24,274 nucleotides of DNA from JAAEQG01 sp023133475 (GCA_030631415.1 DAOVLE010000052.1:1-24274); one strand, 5' to 3'. Positions 7,305-15,266 are shown, numbered from the stretch's first letter. The notes: generated by a model not told the origin, from the letters alone. Numbers and translations are program-made.

Positions 7305-7745
7305 ATGAGCTGCGTGATGAGGTTGCGTGAGTTAACTATTCTAGTGGTCGGGGTGGGTCTACGCCGCGTCGGCGACGCAGGGTACGACGTCCGATTTGTG
7401 TGCGTACCGACAACGCAGCAGGCCACTGAGCGGCTCAGAGAGCGGAGGTTCGACCTGGTTCTTCTGTGGGTCGACCTCACCCGGCCGGATACTCTGGGGT
7501 GGGTGGAGCGGCTTCGAGCGGCCAAGCCTTTCCTGCCCGTCGTGGTGATAACGGATGGCGAACCCATCTCGGCCGACGTGGAGGCGAGACTTCGCCAGAT
7601 CGGTGTTGCAGCGGTGCTCACCGGTGGCGCAGTAGAGTTAGAGACTTGGTTTGATCAGTGGATCGCCAGTCAGGTGAACCCGTGGAGCGGATCCCTCCGA
7701 AGGCAAAGACACAACTCGGAGCAACCTCCACTCCCAAGAGAATGA
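7305..7745 (+). CDS. Degenerate receiver-like (pseudo-REC) protein
   Basis: This protein of about 146 residues has a response-regulator-like alternating strand/helix order: LTILVVGVGLRR, YDVRFVCV, ATERLRERRFDLVLLWVDL, LGWVERLRAAKPFLPVVVIT, ARLRQIGVAAVLTGG. The residues needed for phosphorylation are not in place. There is no acidic pair after the first strand (ILVVG instead of ILVVDD), the phospho-Asp position reads LVLLWVDL, and the conserved Lys is replaced in VLTGG. It therefore resembles a pseudo-receiver working by protein contact. The start is unclear: ATG 7305, ATG 7317 and TTG 7299 are all possible and none has a strong ribosome site. It follows the receiver-less activator, suggesting a split regulator. 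The last 20 residues are low-complexity. Confidence 0.6.
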   Translation: MSCVMRLRELTILVVGVGLRRVGDAGYDVRFVCVPTTQQATERLRERRFDLVLLWVDLTRPDTLGWVERLRAAKPFLPVVVITDGEPISADVEARLRQIGVAAVLTGGAVELETWFDQWIASQVNPWSGSLRRQRHNSEQPPLPRE

Positions 7746-7819
7746 GGAAAGAGCCCATGAAGCCTGGGAACGACAACCCGCGCGAGAGAGCCTCGGCAAG
7801 AGAGTGCACGGCCCGGATG

Positions 7820-8097
7820 GCGGGGCCCACACGCGGCCGTACCAGCGACAGCAAGCAGGTCCGAGCATCACGCCGGTCTGTTGACGATACCTTCTCCTCC
7901 TTTCGACCCGTGCGGGGCCGCCACACGGCTCCGCCGGCGACAGCAACCGGGCGCGTGCATGATGCCTGCCCGCTGACAATACTTCCTTCTCTCTCTCTAA
8001 CCCACGCGGAGCCGCCCACCGGCTCCGCACGAACATCAGCCAAGCCCGTCTTCCAGGCGGGCCTGATAACGATACCTTCATCCTTTACTCCCGCAGG
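7820..8097. repeat. Three imperfect tandem repeats of about 92 bp with hairpins
   Basis: Units begin near 7820, 7912 and 8006. Landmarks recur at steps of 92-94 nt: GCGGGGCC at 7820 and 7912 and GCGGAGCC at 8006; GCGACAGCAA at 7845 and 7937; GACGATACC at 7883, GACAATACT at 7975 and AACGATACC at 8068; each followed by a pyrimidine-rich run. Unit 3 forms a perfect 9-bp stem (GCGGAGCCG 8006-8014 with CGGCTCCGC 8020-8028) and a second hairpin at about 8043-8061. Unit 2 keeps the first stem with one G-T pair (7912-7920 with 7926-7934). The array fills the 427-nt space between the receiver-like gene and a PEP-CTERM-like gene. No open frame with a ribosome site covers it. It could be a tandem structured RNA leader, a set of protein sites or simple repeat growth. 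Confidence 0.7.
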
Positions 8098-8172
8098 AAA
8101 AAGAACAAACGCCCTCGACAGGAGGACGAGCAACCGTCGGGATTCTCAGGCCGAGTTTTGAGGAGAAATACC

Positions 8173-9000
8173 ATGAGAAGAAACGTCACGGCTGGATTGG
8201 TGTTATTGCTTTCGGCGTCTGTGGGGATGGCGGGGACGATTAGAGAACCCGGGGACATGCTTGACATCACCGCGCCGGTTACGGAAGGCGAGGCGCGCGG
8301 TTGGCAGGACTGGGAGGAGACCTACCGGGACGACGTGGAGTCTCTGACGCCGGGTCCGCTCGACGGCCAGATGAACATCCGGCTCCAGACCTGGTCCAGC
8401 TATGATGCCACGGTCGAAGGCGAGCCGGGCAGTCAGTTCATCTCGCAGACCAACACGTTCGCCGACGGTTATTTCTTTGCCGAGGTCGCCAGCACTCTGC
8501 CCCCGACGCCAGGCCCGTTTGTCTTTGGCGTGGACGGCACGCTGAGTGACCTTAACACCGACCGCTTCTACACCCCGACGGATAACCTCATGGGGCAGAT
8601 CTTCACTCGCGTGGGCGACGCGGACCATGATGGTTTCTGGGAGGTTCTTCAACTCGATGGTGACGGCAATCCCTACTTCGCCGACACGGGCGTCGCTCTC
8701 CCCCTCCCGTTGTCGCCGTTCCGGCTGGACATCCTGATCAACGGCTCCGCGCTGGAGGTTTTCGTTGATCAGGGCAGCATCTTTGCCGGCACGGTGGTTG
8801 ACACAGGTCTGTTTGGCGGACCGGGGCTGTCCAGCACGTTGACCAGCGTGAGCTTCGAGTCGGCCAACAACCTTGGCGGGGCGAACTCTGTGGCCACGTA
8901 CGACAACGTCACCATCGCGGTCCCGGAACTGGCGACCATCGGTTTCGTCGGCTTCGGCATAATGTTGGCATCGCTCACCGTACTTCGGCGGTTCGCGTGA
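8173..9000 (+). CDS. Secreted protein with PEP-CTERM-like sorting tail
   Basis: This 275-residue exported protein has a signal peptide (MRRNVTAGLVLLLSASVGMA), a beta-rich body, and a C-terminus of VPELAT, a hydrophobic helix and a final RRFA. That layout is a PEP-CTERM-type tail with PELAT instead of PEPAT. In this system an exosortase cuts the tail and releases or anchors the protein at the surface; no exosortase gene is in the window. The body (MNIRLQTWSSYDA, DTGVALPLPLSPFRLDILI, FVDQGSIFAGTVVDTGLFGG) looks like a lectin/LamG-type beta sandwich, but I cannot name the family. ATG 8173 is 7 nt after AGGAG at 8161-8165. It follows the tandem repeat array, which may form its leader. Confidence 0.82.
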   Translation: MRRNVTAGLVLLLSASVGMAGTIREPGDMLDITAPVTEGEARGWQDWEETYRDDVESLTPGPLDGQMNIRLQTWSSYDATVEGEPGSQFISQTNTFADGYFFAEVASTLPPTPGPFVFGVDGTLSDLNTDRFYTPTDNLMGQIFTRVGDADHDGFWEVLQLDGDGNPYFADTGVALPLPLSPFRLDILINGSALEVFVDQGSIFAGTVVDTGLFGGPGLSSTLTSVSFESANNLGGANSVATYDNVTIAVPELATIGFVGFGIMLASLTVLRRFA

Positions 9001-9090
9001 CTGCCAGGATACAGTCCGCCCTTCTCCGCGCTGGACGGGTAGTCCATCTCCCTCGACAGGCGGGCGGATGACCAGTCGGATGTGCCGCGA

Positions 9091-10814
9091 TGAATTCGCA
9101 AGTCCAAGAATGAGGAATCAGTCTGAATAGGGAGACACGCGATGCAACGCATGAGACCACCCAAGATGTTCTGTGGGGGCGCGTTGATGCTGCCGGTAAC
9201 GACCGTGCTTGCGCTGGTGGTATTCGGAGTGTACGTTCTGAGTGCCAGCAGTTCGAATGAGGAGGCAGTCGGAGCAGCGACGGGCTTCGTAGAACGGGCA
9301 ATTGACGAGCAACCCCGGCAGCCCGACGACGACGATGTCGGGCGCGGGGTGGCCGAGGGCATCCCGCTTCAGATCACCCACCAGGGGGTTATTAAGGTCT
9401 CGGATCTGCGGTTTACCGGGGACGGCTATTTCAAGTTCGCCCTTGCCGATGATACAAACACCAACGTCTGGACCCACGATGGAACACACGTCGGGCAAAG
9501 CGTGGAGCCCGATGGCTTGGTTACCGTGAACGTTCAGAAGGGTATTTACAGCGTCGCGCTCGGTGGCCCGGGCATGGGTCCAATCGACCCTTCCGTGTTT
9601 ACAGAACACGATGAACTTTACCTGCGCATCTGGTTCACCGACGGGGTCAGCTCCGCGTTCGCACTCCCACTGGACCCGCCCCTGAAGATGACCAGCACCA
9701 GCTATGCCTACCAGGCGTTCTCCGCTGGTGACGGTGTCCCACCGGGTGGGATCATCATGTGGTCAGGTGCCGTGGATTCAATACCTGCCGGCTGGCAACT
9801 ATGCGACGGAACAAACGGCACCCCGGACTTGGTGGACAGATTCGTTCTCAGCGTTTCTGCCGGTGAGAATCCTGGGACGACTGGCGGCTCACACTACGTC
9901 ACTTTGACGAGTTCGTGCTTGCCTGCGCATACTCATAGTTTTACTACCGATCCTTCAGGCGAACACCAGCACTCGTACAGGAGGCCTTGGCCGTCGCTAG
10001 ATATGAATGGACCAATCCCGGGAAGCGGTGTGGAGGACATTGTCGATTCAAGCACCGGCTCCGCTGGCGAGCATACTCATACTGGTACTACAGATACTAC
10101 TGGAGACGGGGAGCCGTTTGACAATCGGCCGGCCTATTACACGCTGGCGTTCATCATGAAACTCTAGGAGACGACAGCCTGACATAGCTGGCCATATCAA
10201 TGCAAGTCCCGTTGTCGTCGGATGGCAAGAGACCTACTTACCAATCCGCCGACCACGGCAACCGGTGGAGCGTAGTGAATTGGCAAGTCATAAGAGTAAG
10301 GAACCAGTCTGATTAAGGAGACATGTAATGCAACGCACAAGACAACCGAAGAGGTCGTGTGGGGTCGCGCTGATGCTGCCGGTAACGGCCGTGCTTGCGC
10401 TGGTGGTATTCGGAGTGTACGTTCAGAGTGCCAGCAGCTCGGAGGAGGGCATCCCGCTCCAGATCACCCACCAGGGGGTTATTAAGGTCTCGGGCCTGCG
10501 GTTTACCGGAAACGGCTATTTCAAGTTCGCCCTTGTCGATGGTGCAAACATCAACTTCTGGACCCACGACAACACACATGTCGGGCATAGTGTCGAGCCC
10601 GATAGCTTGGTTACTGTGGACGTTCAGGAGGGTGTCTACAGCGTCGCGCTCGGCGGCGCGGGCATGTATCCAATCGACACTTCCGTGTTTACAGAACACG
10701 ATGAACTCTACCTGCGCATCTGGTTCACCGATGGGGTCAGCTCCGCGTTCGCACTCCCACTCGACCCGCCCCTGAAGGTGACCAGCACCGGCTATGCCTA
10801 CCAGGCGTTCTCCG
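9091..10814 (+). repeat. Tandem duplication of leader plus N-terminal coding region
   Basis: The segment 9091-9724 recurs at 10276-10814. It covers about 50 nt of leader including the ribosome site, the anchor and the first domain of two neighbouring genes. A stretch of 32 codons after the anchor is present only in the first copy. Similarity ends abruptly after the shared YAYQAFS, where the C-terminal modules differ. Confidence 0.85.
9142..10167 (+). CDS. Membrane-anchored protein with phage tail collar-like C-terminus (copy 1)
   Basis: This 341-residue protein has an N-terminal membrane anchor or signal at about residues 13-35, an acidic linker (36-73), a beta-rich domain (74-194: ITHQGVIKV, DGYFKFALADD, GIYSVALGG, DELYLRIWFTDG) and a C-terminal module from about 197. 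That module contains PPGGIIMWSG, IPAGWQLCDG, NGTPDLVDRFV, GGSHYVTLT, LPAHTHSF and a final RPAYYTLAFIMK. These are the hallmarks of the tail-collar/microcystin-dependent-protein fold of phage fibre tips. In a non-phage setting such domains are probably surface adhesins or fibres. The first domain resembles a widespread bacterial module with FTFSLYD and LWLGVQV strands. ATG 9142 follows AGGGAG (9129-9134) by 7 nt. Copy 2 lies 160 nt downstream. Confidence 0.85.
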   Translation: MQRMRPPKMFCGGALMLPVTTVLALVVFGVYVLSASSSNEEAVGAATGFVERAIDEQPRQPDDDDVGRGVAEGIPLQITHQGVIKVSDLRFTGDGYFKFALADDTNTNVWTHDGTHVGQSVEPDGLVTVNVQKGIYSVALGGPGMGPIDPSVFTEHDELYLRIWFTDGVSSAFALPLDPPLKMTSTSYAYQAFSAGDGVPPGGIIMWSGAVDSIPAGWQLCDGTNGTPDLVDRFVLSVSAGENPGTTGGSHYVTLTSSCLPAHTHSFTTDPSGEHQHSYRRPWPSLDMNGPIPGSGVEDIVDSSTGSAGEHTHTGTTDTTGDGEPFDNRPAYYTLAFIMKL

Positions 10815-11392
10815 TGAAGCAAGGAAGCGTGCCGATCGGCACGGTTCTCGACTGGTGGCGCCCCAATGACACGTATCCGGTTCCGGAGGGCTTTCAGATC
10901 TGCGATGGGTCCAGGATTGACGACCCGGATAGCCCCTGGTTTGTCGAGGAAGAGGAAGATCGCGTGCACGTGCCCAACCTTTTTGAGAAGTTCGTCCGCG
11001 GGGTGACTGACCCGGCCAACATCGGCCAAGCCGGAGGGTCCGCGACCGCGATACACACCCACAGCATCGACCACAACCATCCATCTGCCACGGCAGCTGC
11101 GGAATCCGAGGGCGGGCACCAACACCAGTGGTCTACCTCGAGTACTGATGTGCCGCAGAATATTTACGACGGCGCTGGGACGCGTTGGTCCAGTGTACAG
11201 TGGGTCGAGAAAGGCTCGGGCGGGGACTGGACCGGCGTTGTCTGGGGGTCTGCAGGTCCCCTGTACACCCACAACGACGGCGCGCACGTTCACGACGTCG
11301 ATCTGCCGGACTACACTGGCGACTCCGGACCGGCGTCTCCAGACAACATTCCGCCGTATGTTGGATTGCTCAAGATCATGCGCATCAAATGA
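10328..11392 (+). CDS. Membrane-anchored protein with phage tail collar-like C-terminus (copy 2)
   Basis: This 354-residue paralogue of 9142-10167 shares the anchor and first domain almost residue for residue (ITHQGVIKVSGLRFTGNG, DELYLRIWFTDGVSSAFA), but the 32-residue acidic linker is missing (SSSEEGIPLQ). The C-terminal module from about residue 165 is a different tail-collar variant: IGTVLDWW, VPEGFQICDGS, HVPNLFEKFVRGV, GGSATAIHTHSIDHNH, GGHQHQWS, HDVDLPDYTG and PPYVGLLKIMRI. The His-rich loops resemble the metal-bound His clusters of phage fibre collars, though iron binding here is inference. ATG 10328 is 7 nt after AAGGAG at 10315-10320. The pair shows module exchange at the end of a constant stem. 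Confidence 0.85.
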   Translation: MQRTRQPKRSCGVALMLPVTAVLALVVFGVYVQSASSSEEGIPLQITHQGVIKVSGLRFTGNGYFKFALVDGANINFWTHDNTHVGHSVEPDSLVTVDVQEGVYSVALGGAGMYPIDTSVFTEHDELYLRIWFTDGVSSAFALPLDPPLKVTSTGYAYQAFSVKQGSVPIGTVLDWWRPNDTYPVPEGFQICDGSRIDDPDSPWFVEEEEDRVHVPNLFEKFVRGVTDPANIGQAGGSATAIHTHSIDHNHPSATAAAESEGGHQHQWSTSSTDVPQNIYDGAGTRWSSVQWVEKGSGGDWTGVVWGSAGPLYTHNDGAHVHDVDLPDYTGDSGPASPDNIPPYVGLLKIMRIK

Positions 11393-11400
11393 TTCCGCCG

Positions 11401-11434
11401 GGCACACCCAACGAATCGTGACTTCGGGTGTGTC
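11401..11434. other. Hairpin between collar protein 2 and the repeat protein gene
   Basis: GGCACACCC (11401-11409) pairs with GGGTGTGTC (11426-11434) over 9 bp with one G-T and a 16-nt loop, 9 nt after the preceding stop. No T-run follows, so a terminator role is doubtful. Confidence 0.3.
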
Positions 11435-11515
11435 AGGGGTAACGTATGGACGACGTGAGAAGAGCCGTTCTTAACCCTCTCTTATGAGGTTTACGAGCAA
11501 TCACAGGAGAATGAC

Positions 11516-14431
11516 ATGAGACGCAAACTGAAATACATGCTTCTTTGCGCTTCGATCGCCGCGATTGCCCTGGTCGAAGCCACGGCCTACGCCCAACCTG
11601 ACCGCGGCCCTTACACCCTGATGGCTTCGGAAGTCAACGGCGGCGCGGTGAAGGCCACCGTCGGGCCGTATACACTGCTCGGCTCGGTCTCGCCGCCGCC
11701 GATCGGCGCCGGAACGTTGGTCAACGGGCCCTATGAGATCGACGCCGGGACTGCGGTCACCATTGTGAGCGAGGACTGCAACACCAATGGGATACCCGAC
11801 GATGATGATGTTGCCGCAGGCACCAGCGAGGACTGCAACGACGATGGGATTCCCGACGAGTGCGAGCCCGACGAGGACTGCAATAGCAACGGCGTCAAGG
11901 ATATCTGCGATATCGGGGCGGGCACGAGCGAGGACTGCAATCGCAACCTGGTCCCCGACGAGTGCGAGGTCCCACCGATCGGCCCGCCTGAAAACGACTG
12001 CAACACCAACGGCATTCCGGATGATTGTGATATCGCTCCAAGCGATCCGGACGGGAATGGCGAGGTCAGCCAGGATTGCCAGGCAAACGGTGTCCCGGAC
12101 GAGTGCGACATCGACCCAACCGATCCGGACGGCAACGGCGAGGTCAGCCAGGATTGCCAGCCGAACGGCATCCCGGACGAGTGCGACATCGCCCAGGACA
12201 CGAGCCAGGATTGCCAGATGAACGGCATCCCCGATGAGTGCGAAATCGACTGCCAGCCGAACGGTGTCCCGGATGATTGTGATATCGCTGCGGGCACGAG
12301 CGAAGATTGCCAAACGAACGGCATTCCCGACGAATGCGACATCGCCGACTGCCCGCCGGGAGATCCGGATTGCGATGACTGCAACAGTAATAGCGTGCCT
12401 GATTGGTGCGACATCGCTCAGGGCACGAGCGTGGATTGCCAGACGAACGGTATCCCGGACGAGTGCGAGACTGACTGCAACGCAAACGGCGTCGCCGACG
12501 AATGCGACCTCGCGGCTGGAACCAGCCGCGACTGCGACAACAACGGCGTGCCTGATGAGTGTGAGATCGACGGAAGCGCTTGGCGGACTCAGGATTGCAA
12601 CGGGAATTACATCCCCGACTTGTGCGACATTGCCCACGGAACCAGCCAGGACGTAGACACCAACGGGATTCCCGACGAATGTCCGATCGTAACCTGCCAA
12701 CTGGTGGGCGACGTCGCTCCCTCTGGCGCAAGTATTCCCATGCACCTGTTCGTAGAGAACGTCACCGACCTGCGGGTGTACCTGATCACGATCGGGATTC
12801 AGAAGACCTTCGGCGTCGGAACGGTGGATGTGGAGTGTCCCGCTGGGGTAGCGATCAACACCAATGGGGTAACCCTCAACGGCACGCACTTCGACTTCGT
12901 TTTCTCCGGTCTGCTCAGTTCCCCGGCCACGGGCGGCTGCCCGCATCTGCGTTTGGGCTCGACCCTGGATGCTGGTGGCGTGTCCGTGGGGGCGACACCG
13001 GCCTACCTGGGAACGTACGTGCTGGACATCTCCAGCAACGCCGAGATCGGCAGCACGTTCAGGATGTCGGTTCTGGATGGGGGCGATTCGTATCTATGGG
13101 ACTCGAGCATCCAAACGATGGGCTTTGCCGTGGGGCCGGCGTGCGACCTGACCGTCGAAGCATACAGCCTGCACGCAACGGAGGCGATCGGTTCACGCTA
13201 CTTGCAGATCGCGCCGGATCCCAGTCCGGCTGCCATGGCTCTTCGGGTCACTTCCCCGGACGAGGCGTGCGTGGACCAATACGTGGACTTTGATCCCGAT
13301 CCGATCCTGGCCGACATGGGGGTCGGTCGCCTGGTAGAGTCGCCGGTGGTTCTCACGCCCGCTGATTGGGGCACCGTTTACCTCAGTGACGAGGAGATCA
13401 TTCCGGACACGACCTACGAGGTGCGGGCTGAGTGGCCGCAGGGAGGGCTGACGGACGCTGCCAGCGCCAGGACATGGCTGTGGGCAGACGTGAACAACTC
13501 CGGCGGCCCGGTGGACGAGGACGACATCGAGTGTCTACTGGAGGGCTTCGCGGGTGATTTCAACACGTGTGGGTTGTTCGCAGACGACCTGGTGGGTGAC
13601 GTAAATGACGACCTGATGGGTGCGATCACCAACGCGGCTGTCGATCTCGACGATCTGATGGCCGGCCTCGATGCGTTCGATGGCGCCGGCTATCCCTATC
13701 CTGGGCCATGCGGGGCGCGGCATGGGCAGTTGGCTGCAGGGCCGACTGCGTTTGTCCAAGACCTGGAGCCAGCGGAAGCCGCGGTGTACTCTGACATCCC
13801 CGCGGACGGCCAGACCAAACGCGACGGCGGGATGAACGTGGTCATCATCGTGGTCCCCGGGAGCGCCGTGATACAGCCCGGCGACTTGCTCAAGGCCGAC
13901 GTCTATATCAGCGGGGTGGTTGATCTGCGTGGTTATCAACTGGCCTTGGATGCCTCTGGAGGCACGCAGGGCGAGTTGACCCTGGAGAGCACCTCGATCG
14001 ACACCGAGCGGATGGACTACGTGTTTGCCGGGCTCCAGGATGTCCACGCCACATATCTGGCACGGCACCGCATGGCGAGCGCGTTGATGCAGGGCGGGAT
14101 CGATTCGCCGTCGCCCGAGTATCTGGGAACGTACTCGTTCCGAGCAGCACCTGACGCAGAGGGTGCATTCCTGCTGCAGGTACGGGATGATGCGGATACC
14201 TTCCTTCGTGACTCAGCCCGGCAGGCAATCACGATCGAACAAATGTCACCCGCGACGATTCACGTTGGCTTCCTGACTCTGGCTGACTATGCGTTGTTCG
14301 CCGAGTGCCTGGACAGTTCGGGCGTGCCGTATGCTGCCGGGTGCGCACGCGCCGACCTCGACGCTGACGGCGACGTGGACCTGGCCGACTTCGTCGCATT
14401 CCAGGTCGCCTTCACGGTATCGCCGCCGTGA
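11516..14431 (+). CDS. Large secreted protein with DCxxNGIPDECD repeats, cohesin-like and dockerin-like parts
   Basis: This 971-residue protein starts with a signal peptide (about 1-26, ending ATAYAQ) and two GPYTL motifs. Residues 87-390 hold 16 repeats of the type D-C-N/Q-x-N-G-I/V-P-D-E-C-D, separated by IAxGTSxx or longer spacers. They resemble thrombospondin-type-3/EF-like calcium loops with a paired Cys, and I know this repeat from planctomycete exported proteins. Two cohesin-like domains follow, at about 395-545 and 770-915. They share DFVFSGL/DYVFAGL, AYLGTYVL/EYLGTYSF and DSYLWDSS/DTFLRDSA, so they arose by internal duplication. Between them is a dockerin-like ADVNNSGGPVDEDDIECLLEGF and GDVNDDL pair, and the protein ends with ADLDADGDVDLADFVAFQ, a clear dockerin-type calcium loop. 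ATG 11516 follows AGGAG (11505-11509) by 6 nt. It probably works outside the cell as a scaffold or matrix part. Confidence 0.9.
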   Translation: MRRKLKYMLLCASIAAIALVEATAYAQPDRGPYTLMASEVNGGAVKATVGPYTLLGSVSPPPIGAGTLVNGPYEIDAGTAVTIVSEDCNTNGIPDDDDVAAGTSEDCNDDGIPDECEPDEDCNSNGVKDICDIGAGTSEDCNRNLVPDECEVPPIGPPENDCNTNGIPDDCDIAPSDPDGNGEVSQDCQANGVPDECDIDPTDPDGNGEVSQDCQPNGIPDECDIAQDTSQDCQMNGIPDECEIDCQPNGVPDDCDIAAGTSEDCQTNGIPDECDIADCPPGDPDCDDCNSNSVPDWCDIAQGTSVDCQTNGIPDECETDCNANGVADECDLAAGTSRDCDNNGVPDECEIDGSAWRTQDCNGNYIPDLCDIAHGTSQDVDTNGIPDECPIVTCQLVGDVAPSGASIPMHLFVENVTDLRVYLITIGIQKTFGVGTVDVECPAGVAINTNGVTLNGTHFDFVFSGLLSSPATGGCPHLRLGSTLDAGGVSVGATPAYLGTYVLDISSNAEIGSTFRMSVLDGGDSYLWDSSIQTMGFAVGPACDLTVEAYSLHATEAIGSRYLQIAPDPSPAAMALRVTSPDEACVDQYVDFDPDPILADMGVGRLVESPVVLTPADWGTVYLSDEEIIPDTTYEVRAEWPQGGLTDAASARTWLWADVNNSGGPVDEDDIECLLEGFAGDFNTCGLFADDLVGDVNDDLMGAITNAAVDLDDLMAGLDAFDGAGYPYPGPCGARHGQLAAGPTAFVQDLEPAEAAVYSDIPADGQTKRDGGMNVVIIVVPGSAVIQPGDLLKADVYISGVVDLRGYQLALDASGGTQGELTLESTSIDTERMDYVFAGLQDVHATYLARHRMASALMQGGIDSPSPEYLGTYSFRAAPDAEGAFLLQVRDDADTFLRDSARQAITIEQMSPATIHVGFLTLADYALFAECLDSSGVPYAAGCARADLDADGDVDLADFVAFQVAFTVSPP

Positions 14432-14481
14432 GATGACCCAGTATAAGCTCCGGCGTCCTGCGTTTCCTAAGGAGGCAAATA

Positions 14482-15048
14482 ATGCGAGCGACAATCACAA
14501 TCATGTTGGCAGCGGGGTTATGCGCGAGTAGCGCGAGTGCAGACGTATTCTTCGAGGTTACTCGCCACGGCGACGAGCCGATCGGGATGGATAACGGAAG
14601 TTTCGTCTTCTACTACACCGGCCACTTCGACGCATACGTCTGGGCCAGCGGTGCGGATACCGAACTTGTCGGGGCGGACTTCGACATCGTGTTCGACGAC
14701 ATCTACGGATGGGATATCGCGTTCTTGGAGCTGGGGGTCGTCGACCCCGATGGGCTGTTCTCCGGTCCAGAATCTCCCGGCGCGATTGCCTCCGATCGGA
14801 TCGAGGGCGTCCTCGTGAGCGACGCGGCGCCGGTGCCGTTGCCGCAGGACATCAACAACGCGATGCTGCTTTATGAGAACTTCCACATGTACTTTGACGG
14901 GTACGTGAGTGTTGTGCCGAATCTCGTTGAAACGAACGCCGGAAGTCCGCCGGTAATTCACTCGTATGGCGTCTTCAACACGCCTGAGCCCGCCACGCTC
15001 TCCCTGCTCGCCCTCGGTGGGCTGCTCGTGACCCGGCAGCGGCGGTAG
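14482..15048 (+). CDS. Secreted protein with PEP-CTERM sorting tail
   Basis: This 188-residue protein has a signal peptide (about 1-20, ending SSASA), a beta-rich middle rich in Asp and aromatic residues, and a textbook PEP-CTERM end: TPEPATLSLLALGGLLVTRQRR minus a few residues, that is PEPAT, a short hydrophobic helix and an Arg cluster. Processing by an exosortase is the known fate of such tails. AAGGAGG at 14469-14475 gives a strong ribosome site 6 nt before ATG 14482. It begins 50 nt after the repeat protein and may share its transcript. The body (YYTGHFDAYVWAS, GADFDIVFDDIYGW) is not a family I can name. Confidence 0.88.
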   Translation: MRATITIMLAAGLCASSASADVFFEVTRHGDEPIGMDNGSFVFYYTGHFDAYVWASGADTELVGADFDIVFDDIYGWDIAFLELGVVDPDGLFSGPESPGAIASDRIEGVLVSDAAPVPLPQDINNAMLLYENFHMYFDGYVSVVPNLVETNAGSPPVIHSYGVFNTPEPATLSLLALGGLLVTRQRR

Positions 15049-15107
15049 CAGGCCGACCACCGACGCCTACCACGGGTCGCTCCAACGCCGGGGCGGCCCG
15101 TTTCGTG

Positions 15108-15150
15108 GTGTGCCAGGCATGGTGTTTGACTTGGAGGTGTAAGTCCTCTG
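15108..15150 (+). ncRNA. Group II intron-like 5' fragment
   Basis: The segment starts GTGTGCCAGGCATGG and contains GACTTGGAGGTGTAAGTCCT. From memory, this is the layout of the 5' end of one class of bacterial group II introns: a GUGYG start, then a domain I helix with a GGAGGTGNAAGTCCTCT hairpin. Only about 43 nt remain before the similarity is lost at an antitoxin-like fragment, and no reverse transcriptase is present. It is a relic at best. Recognition is by recall and was not verified by covariance search. Confidence 0.42.
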
Positions 15151-15152
15151 GG

Positions 15153-15260
15153 GGCCTTGATGGCAGGACCCCCTAGCCCGCTGTCTCTGATCGCCTCGGC
15201 GCGGAGAAACGTGTACTTCCCCCGTGCTTGCAGGGCGTCAACCCAGTCTTCCACGGTCAC
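15153..15260 (-). pseudogene. AbiEi-type antitoxin N-terminal fragment
   Basis: On the minus strand about 36 residues read TVEDWVDALQARGKYTFLRA followed by EAIRDSGLGGPAIKA. This resembles the N-terminal winged-helix region of AbiEi-family antitoxins/regulators (WLDxLQARGRYTF...EAxxxxGLS). The frame then runs into the antisense of the intron-like fragment and loses sense. Its 5' side is cut by the REP next to the RAYT gene, and no ribosome site precedes the GTG at 15260. It appears to be debris of a toxin-antitoxin or abortive-infection locus. Confidence 0.42.
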
Positions 15261-15266
15261 CGCGGC

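Noticed and set aside
7820..8097. Integron attC-like array
   Set aside because: The spacing is in the right range, but I do not find the paired RYYYAAC/GTTRRRY core sites, and there are no gene cassettes between the units.
7618..8133. Minus-strand frames of 171 and 147 codons across the 92-bp tandem repeats
   Set aside because: The repeat unit is not a multiple of three in each copy (92 and 94 nt), the frames have no ribosome site and the products show no family-like pattern; open frames are expected by chance at this base composition.
10313..11407. A 364-codon minus-strand frame opposite the second collar protein
   Set aside because: It is a GC-rich shadow of the plus-strand gene. The first collar gene has a similar but shorter antisense frame, as expected from the duplication, and there is no ribosome site.
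11774..12685. Regular repeats that could look like a CRISPR-type array
   Set aside because: The periodicity is coding (DCxxNGIPDECD units of varying length) and there are no conserved direct repeats with unique spacers of fixed size.
11501..12946. A 481-codon open frame on the minus strand
   Set aside because: It is antisense to the DCxxNGIPDECD repeat array. The periodic codons of the repeats keep this frame open and give a monotonous product. The plus-strand frame has a signal peptide, ribosome site and recognisable domains.
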